Shown: piece after piece, positions 13,834 through 17,600 of the stretch
Layout: each line of letters starts with the position of its first letter
Position numbering within the stretch: the first letter of the stretch is position 1
Assembly (NCBI GenBank): GCA_023458315.1
Contig: JAEXAH010000040.1
Location: forward strand, 1-17,600
From: Pseudomonadota bacterium
GTDB taxonomy: Bacteria > Pseudomonadota > Alphaproteobacteria > Rhodospirillales > Magnetospirillaceae
DNA length: 17,600 nt
Reading direction: 5' to 3'
The notes under the pieces: model-generated
Told to the model about the DNA's origin: nothing
Seen by the model: only the letters and a program-made list of their open reading frames with translations
The model's database searches: none
Program-made: the position numbers and the translations under genes

Positions 13834-14474
13834 GCCCCATGCGCACCATCGTCTTCGTCCACGGCTGGGGCTTCGATTCCAGCTTCTGGCAACCGGTGGC
13901 CGAACGGCTGCCGGAATTCGCCCGGGTGTTCGTGGATTTCGGCTTCCACACCTTGCAGCCCCATCACCCCAAGGTGCCGGGCGCCATCGTGGTCGGCCAT
14001 TCCATGGGCTTCGCCTGGGCGCTGGCCAATCTGCCGCGGCCGTGGGCCGGGGCGGTGGCGGTCAACGCCTTTCCCCGCTTCACCCGCTCGCCGGATTTCG
14101 TCTCGGGCGTGGCGCCGCGCATGGTCGAACGCATGCTGGCCCGCTTCGCCGAGGACCCGGCTCACGTCACCGCCGATTTCCTGGCGCGCTGCGGCGTCGA
14201 GGCCCCGGACGTCAGCACCATCCGCCCCGCCGCCTTGGGCGAGGCGCTGCGCTGGCTGGCGGAATGCGACGAACGCGCCGCCCTGCGCGCCCTGGATTGC
14301 CCGGTGCTGGCCCTGGCGGGCACCCGCGACGCCATCGTGCCGGAATCCATGAGCCGCGAAGCCTTTGCCGAGGTGCCGCTGACCCTGGCCGAAGGCGCCG
14401 ACCATCTGCTGCCGCAAAGCCATCCCGATTGGGTGGCCAGCCAGATCCGATTGTTCGCGGCCCATCTGCGATGA
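13830..14474 (+). CDS. BioH/BioG-like pimeloyl-ACP methyl ester esterase
   Basis: This 214-residue alpha/beta hydrolase lies between bioF and bioC with ATGA overlaps at both ends. FVHGWGFDSSFW is the oxyanion loop, VVGHSMG the nucleophile elbow (Ser58), GTRDAIVP the acid (Asp167) and GADHLLP the histidine (His192). By position it should cut the methyl ester of pimeloyl-ACP to end BioC-initiated pimelate synthesis. It is about 40 residues shorter than E. coli BioH: the stretch before the nucleophile is reduced (PHHPKVPGAIVV follows the third strand almost directly) and the lid is shorter, giving a length closer to BioG. I cannot decide between a compact BioH, BioG or another isozyme, hence no symbol. 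The role is inferred from context plus an intact triad. Confidence 0.83.
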   Translation: MSPMRTIVFVHGWGFDSSFWQPVAERLPEFARVFVDFGFHTLQPHHPKVPGAIVVGHSMGFAWALANLPRPWAGAVAVNAFPRFTRSPDFVSGVAPRMVERMLARFAEDPAHVTADFLARCGVEAPDVSTIRPAALGEALRWLAECDERAALRALDCPVLALAGTRDAIVPESMSREAFAEVPLTLAEGADHLLPQSHPDWVASQIRLFAAHLR

Positions 14475-15220
14475 CCCGCAAGCATCAGGTGGCCCAGGCT
14501 TTCGCCGCCGCCGCCGCCACCTATGACGACGCCGCCCTGGCCCAGTCCCGCACCGCCGACCGGCTGGTCGAGCTGGCGGCCGGGCTGAGCCTGCCCGCCC
14601 GTCCGACCGTGCTGGAAGTGGGATGCGGCACCGGCCTGCTGACCCGGCGCCTGCTGCCGCGCCTGGGCGGCGACTGGCTGATCACCGATCTGTCGCCCGC
14701 CATGGTCGAGGCCGCCGCCGCCCTGATCGGCCGCGACAAGGCGCAGTTCCGAACCATGGACGGCGAATGCCCCGACGCCCCGCCCGGCCTGTTCGATCTG
14801 GTGGTCAGCAATCTGGCGGCGCAGTGGTTCGGCGATCTGGGCCGCGCCGTCAACCGCCTGCGCGCCCGTCTGGCCCCCGGCGGCACCCTGCTGCTGTCCA
14901 CCCTGGGCGCGGGCAGCTTCGCCCAATGGACCGACGCCCACGCCCGGCTGGGGCTGCGGGCGGGCATTCCGGCCTATCCCGATGCCGACACCCTGCGCCG
15001 ATTGCTGCCGTCCAGCGCCCGCCTGCTGACCGAAACCGTCACCGTGCGCCACGACGACGCCCACGCCTTCGTGCGGGCGCTGAAACGCATCGGCGCCGCC
15101 ACCCCCGCCCCCGGCCACGTGCCGCTGACGCCCGGCGCGCTGCGCCGGGTGATGCGGAGCATGGGGGCGCCGGTGGACATCGACTACGTTATTCATTACG
15201 CGATCATCCCGGCGGAGTGA
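14471..15220 (+). CDS. bioC: malonyl-ACP O-methyltransferase
   Basis: The 249-residue SAM-dependent methyltransferase caps the free carboxyl of malonyl-ACP so that fatty-acid synthesis can extend it to pimelate. Class I methyltransferase motif I is LEVGCGTG (about 48-55), Asp73 lies in ITDLSPAMVEAA, and SNLAAQWFGDL (112-122) matches the BioC signature SNLAxQWxxDL. The early FAAAAATYDDAALAQ segment is also typical. It starts at the ATG at 14471, overlapping the upstream TGA, and is followed five bases later by bioD. Confidence 0.93.
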   Translation: MTRKHQVAQAFAAAAATYDDAALAQSRTADRLVELAAGLSLPARPTVLEVGCGTGLLTRRLLPRLGGDWLITDLSPAMVEAAAALIGRDKAQFRTMDGECPDAPPGLFDLVVSNLAAQWFGDLGRAVNRLRARLAPGGTLLLSTLGAGSFAQWTDAHARLGLRAGIPAYPDADTLRRLLPSSARLLTETVTVRHDDAHAFVRALKRIGAATPAPGHVPLTPGALRRVMRSMGAPVDIDYVIHYAIIPAE

Positions 15221-15225
15221 GAGAC

Positions 15226-15840
15226 ATGCGCGGCGTGTTCGTCACCGGCACCGATACCGATGTGGGCAAGACCCTGGTTTCGGCGTGGCTGACCCAGGCA
15301 TGGCAGGCGGATTACTGGAAGCCGGTGCAGACCGGCGCGGTGGACATCACCGATTACGGCACGGTGGAAAGGCTGGTGCCCGGCGCCACCATCCACCCCC
15401 CCGCCTATGTGTTCCAGGCGCCGCTGTCCCCGCACGAGGCGGCGCGGCGCGAACGCGCCCGCATCGATTTGTCGGCGCTGGTGCCGCCCGCCACCGACAA
15501 TGTGCTGGTGGTCGAAGGCGCGGGCGGCGCCATGGTGCCGCTGAACGACACCGCCCTGACCGTGGACTTCATGGAGCGGCTGGGCCTGCCCGCCTTGGTG
15601 GTGGCGCGCTCGGGCCTGGGCACCATCAACCACACCCTGATGACGCTGGAAGTGCTGCGCCGCCGCCGCATCCCCATCCTGGGCGTGGTGATGAACGGCC
15701 AGCGCAACCCCGGCAACCGCCAGGCCATCGAACATTTCGGCGGCGTGCCGGTGCTGGCGGAAATCCAGCCGCTGCCCGCCGTGACCGCCGCCATCATCGC
15801 CGGTCTGCCCGCGCCCGCCTTCCAGCTTCCGGGGGAATAG
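15226..15840 (+). CDS. bioD: dethiobiotin synthetase
   Basis: The 204-residue ATP-dependent enzyme closes the ureido ring of 7,8-diaminopelargonate with CO2. The P-loop GTDTDVGKT occupies residues 8-16, Lys32 lies in YWKPVQTG, and VEGAGGAMVPL (from residue 96) is the conserved second motif; VVARSGLGTINHT follows. It is slightly shorter than E. coli BioD. The start is the ATG at 15226, with GGAG eight bases upstream inside the end of bioC. The stop is three bases before bioA. Confidence 0.95.
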   Translation: MRGVFVTGTDTDVGKTLVSAWLTQAWQADYWKPVQTGAVDITDYGTVERLVPGATIHPPAYVFQAPLSPHEAARRERARIDLSALVPPATDNVLVVEGAGGAMVPLNDTALTVDFMERLGLPALVVARSGLGTINHTLMTLEVLRRRRIPILGVVMNGQRNPGNRQAIEHFGGVPVLAEIQPLPAVTAAIIAGLPAPAFQLPGE

Positions 15841-15843
15841 AAC

Positions 15844-17151
15844 ATGACGCTGTCCTATGACGAGCTGCGCGCCCTGGATGCGCGCCATGTCTGGCATCCC
15901 TTCACCCAGGCGGGGGTGGCGCCGCCCGCCACCCTGGCCATCGGCGGCAAGGGCGCCAGCATTTACGCCGCCGACGGCCGCGAATTCCTGGACGTCTGCG
16001 CGTCGTGGTGGGTCAACCTGCACGGCCACGGCAACCCGGCCATCGCCCGCGCGGTGGCGGAACAGGCGGCGCGGCTGGAGCAGGTGATCTTCGCCGATTT
16101 CACCCACGAACCGGCCGCCCGGCTGGCGGCGCGGGTGGCGCGGCGGCTGCCCGGCGATCTGGACCGGGTGTTCTTTTCCGACGACGGCTCGACCGCCGTC
16201 GAGGTCGCCCTGAAGATGGCCCGCCAATACTGGACCAATCAGGGCCACGACCGCCGCGTCTATGTGGGTTTCCAGGGCGGCTATCACGGCGATACCGCCG
16301 GGTCCATGTCGGTGGGCCGCTCGTGCGGCATCTTCAGCGCCTGGGAAAACATGATGTTCCCGGTCGAGGTGGTGCCCTATCCCGTCACCTGGGACGACGA
16401 TGCCGAGGCCGAAGCCAAGGAACAGCGCACCCTGCTGGCCCTGGACGAAGTGCTGGAAAGGAACGCGGGCAAGGTGGCGGCGGTGATCATCGAGCCGCTG
16501 GTCCAGGGCGCCGCGGGCATGCGCATGTGCCGCCCCCAATTCCTGCGGGCACTGGAAGCCCGCGTGCGCGAGGCCGGGACCCTGCTGATCCTGGATGAAG
16601 TGATGACCGGCTTCGGCCGCACCGGCGACATGTTCGCCTGCGTCAAGGCGGGCATCCATCCCGATTTCGTCTGCTTGTCCAAGGGGTTGACCGGCGGTTT
16701 CCTGCCCATGTCGCTGACGGTGACGCGGGAACACGTCTACGAGGCGTTCATCGCCCCCGACATCGCCAAGGCGTTCCTGCACGGCCATTCCTATACCGCC
16801 AACCCGCTGGGCTGCGCCGCCGGTCTGGCGTCGCTGGATTTGCTGGAGGCACCGGACTGCCAGCAGCGGCTGAAGGACATCGAGGCCATCCACCGCCAAC
16901 GCCTGCCCGGCATCGCCCGCCATGCCGGGGTGTCCAAGGCCCGCGTGTGCGGCACCATCGCCGCCTTCGACCTGCAAGGCGATGGCTATGGCGGCGCGTC
17001 CAGCCGCAAGCTCAAGGACCGTTTCATGGAAAAGGGTCTGCTGATGCGGCCCATGGGCGACGTTTTGTACCTGCTGCCGCCCTATTGCATCACGGATGTG
17101 GAATTGCACCGCGCCTGGGATATCATCGACGGAGTGGTTTCCCGGCTGTGA
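15844..17151 (+). CDS. bioA: adenosylmethionine-8-amino-7-oxononanoate aminotransferase
   Basis: The 435-residue class III PLP aminotransferase makes 7,8-diaminopelargonate. WHPFTQ is at 17-22, SWWVNLHGHGNP near 55-66, FFSDDGSTAVEVALKMARQYW in the middle, LILDEVMTGFGRTG, the Schiff-base Lys280 in CLSKGLTGG, and FLHGHSYTANPLGC from about 311. In E. coli BioA the equivalent opening is WHPYT with Tyr17; here it is Phe20. Together with the HGHSYTANPLGC region this is closer to the Bacillus-type enzyme, as I recall it. The amino donor (SAM or lysine) is therefore not certain. It is the last recognised gene of the bioF operon, three bases after bioD. Confidence 0.94.
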   Translation: MTLSYDELRALDARHVWHPFTQAGVAPPATLAIGGKGASIYAADGREFLDVCASWWVNLHGHGNPAIARAVAEQAARLEQVIFADFTHEPAARLAARVARRLPGDLDRVFFSDDGSTAVEVALKMARQYWTNQGHDRRVYVGFQGGYHGDTAGSMSVGRSCGIFSAWENMMFPVEVVPYPVTWDDDAEAEAKEQRTLLALDEVLERNAGKVAAVIIEPLVQGAAGMRMCRPQFLRALEARVREAGTLLILDEVMTGFGRTGDMFACVKAGIHPDFVCLSKGLTGGFLPMSLTVTREHVYEAFIAPDIAKAFLHGHSYTANPLGCAAGLASLDLLEAPDCQQRLKDIEAIHRQRLPGIARHAGVSKARVCGTIAAFDLQGDGYGGASSRKLKDRFMEKGLLMRPMGDVLYLLPPYCITDVELHRAWDIIDGVVSRL

Positions 17152-17183
17152 GGCAGCCATGCTGCGTAGGTCAGTGAGAAACA

Positions 17184-17600
17184 ATGCTCCGCATTGAGGA
17201 AATCGTCGGCGCCATGGACGACGAATTCCGCTATGCCCTGGACGCCCTGAGCGACGAACGGCTGGCCGCCCTGGCCGCCGACAAGGCGGCCCTGCGCCGT
17301 CTGCGCCCGGTGGGGGTGTCCCACGCCGAGGCCCTGGCCATGATCGCGGCCATCCAGGCCAAGCGCCAGGACGCCCGCGAGCGCGCCGAACTGGCCGAAC
17401 AGAAGAAACGCGACCGCGCCGCCAGACGCGCCGCCACCCCCAAGACCCCGCGCCCGCGCAAGGCGGCCCCACCGCCCGAGCCCGAGCCAGAGCCAGAACC
17501 TGAACCTGGGCCAGAACCCGAACCGGCCCTGGCGCCCCCCTGCCTGACCGCCCCGCCCGAGCCGCCGCGCCTGCCCGCCCCAGCCGCCGCCGGTCCGGCC
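17184..17600 (+). CDS. unrecognised protein with Pro/Glu-rich segment (partial, runs off right edge)
   Basis: An open frame of 139 codons starts at the ATG at 17184, 33 bp after bioA, and is still open at the window end. The first ~70 residues (MLRIEEIVGAMDDEFRYALD onward) look helical and acidic, then basic (AEQKKRDRAARRAATPKTPR). After that comes a Pro-Glu dipeptide run (PPPEPEPEPEPEPGPEPEP) and a Pro/Ala-rich stretch. There is no N-terminal signal or membrane helix in this part, so it is not a TonB-type protein. Third positions are GC-rich, as in neighbouring genes, which supports coding. The start codon lies inside a 6-bp hairpin, CAATGC-TCC-GCATTG (17182-17196), and the ribosome binding site is weak (GTGAGA). 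The ATG at 17214 is an alternative start. Function unknown. Confidence 0.65.
   Translation, partial: MLRIEEIVGAMDDEFRYALDALSDERLAALAADKAALRRLRPVGVSHAEALAMIAAIQAKRQDARERAELAEQKKRDRAARRAATPKTPRPRKAAPPPEPEPEPEPEPGPEPEPALAPPCLTAPPEPPRLPAPAAAGPA

Noticed and set aside
15196..17472. 758-codon minus-strand open frame
   Set aside because: It runs antisense across bioD and bioA, which are clear, and has the same shadow composition.
17184..17600. TonB-like protein because of the EPEPEPEP run
   Set aside because: No N-terminal membrane anchor precedes the Pro-Glu segment, and the first 70 residues are charged and helical.
1..17600. CRISPR array, insertion sequence, prophage or toxin-antitoxin system
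   Set aside because: No regularly spaced repeats, transposase, phage structural or toxin-like frames were seen; base composition is even, and nearly all sequence is explained by chromosomal housekeeping genes.

Overview
The window looks like part of the chromosome of a GC-rich alphaproteobacterium, most likely a Magnetospirillum-like member of the Rhodospirillaceae. This rests on the 5' end of the 16S rRNA gene (compared from memory, no search run), strong GC bias at third codon positions, frequent GTG starts, and the overall set of genes. It reads as ordinary core chromosome. I see no prophage, insertion sequence, CRISPR array, toxin-antitoxin pair or defence island.

Layout, left to right. 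(1) 1-495: the 5' end of a 16S rRNA gene running off the left edge on the minus strand, with its leader, a boxA antitermination site and two tandem near-consensus promoters. (2) 584-3679: a minus-strand TPR/SPOR lipoprotein, divergent from a plus-strand CYTH-CHAD protein. (3) 3701-4238: an inverted pair of REP-like hairpins, a small DUF4169-type protein (minus) and tRNA-Asp(GUC) with its own promoter. (4) 4337-5263: an L-lactate dehydrogenase. (5) 5286-7186: a 58-residue protein of unknown function and an ammonium transporter, divergently arranged. Each is preceded by a sigma-54-like -24/-12 element, with a perfect 16-bp palindrome midway between. (6) 7277-9340: an orphan membrane sensor histidine kinase whose 3' end overlaps a convergent alpha/beta hydrolase by 20 bp. 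(7) 9321-11489: that hydrolase and a MarR-type regulator (minus), divergent from a fumarylacetoacetate/fumarylpyruvate hydrolase family gene. (8) 11561-17151: a complete late biotin pathway. bioB is on the minus strand, divergent from a tightly packed bioF - BioH/BioG-like esterase - bioC - bioD - bioA operon in which two junctions are ATGA overlaps. (9) 17184-17600: the start of an unrecognised gene with a Pro/Glu-rich segment, cut by the right edge.

How the genes work together. The biotin block covers the whole route. BioC methylates malonyl-ACP, fatty-acid synthesis extends it (genes elsewhere), and the esterase releases pimeloyl-ACP. BioF, BioA, BioD and BioB then complete the ring system. 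The ammonium transporter and the small protein are probably co-controlled by nitrogen status through sigma-54 and an enhancer-binding protein such as NtrC. The MarR gene probably controls its neighbours in a small catabolic module.

The most interesting observations are the divergent sigma-54 arrangement driving an unknown small protein beside amt, the two REP-like hairpins that differ by compensatory base changes and keep GNRA loops, and a BioA with Phe at the position where SAM-dependent enzymes have Tyr17. I did not find a convincing new multi-gene system.
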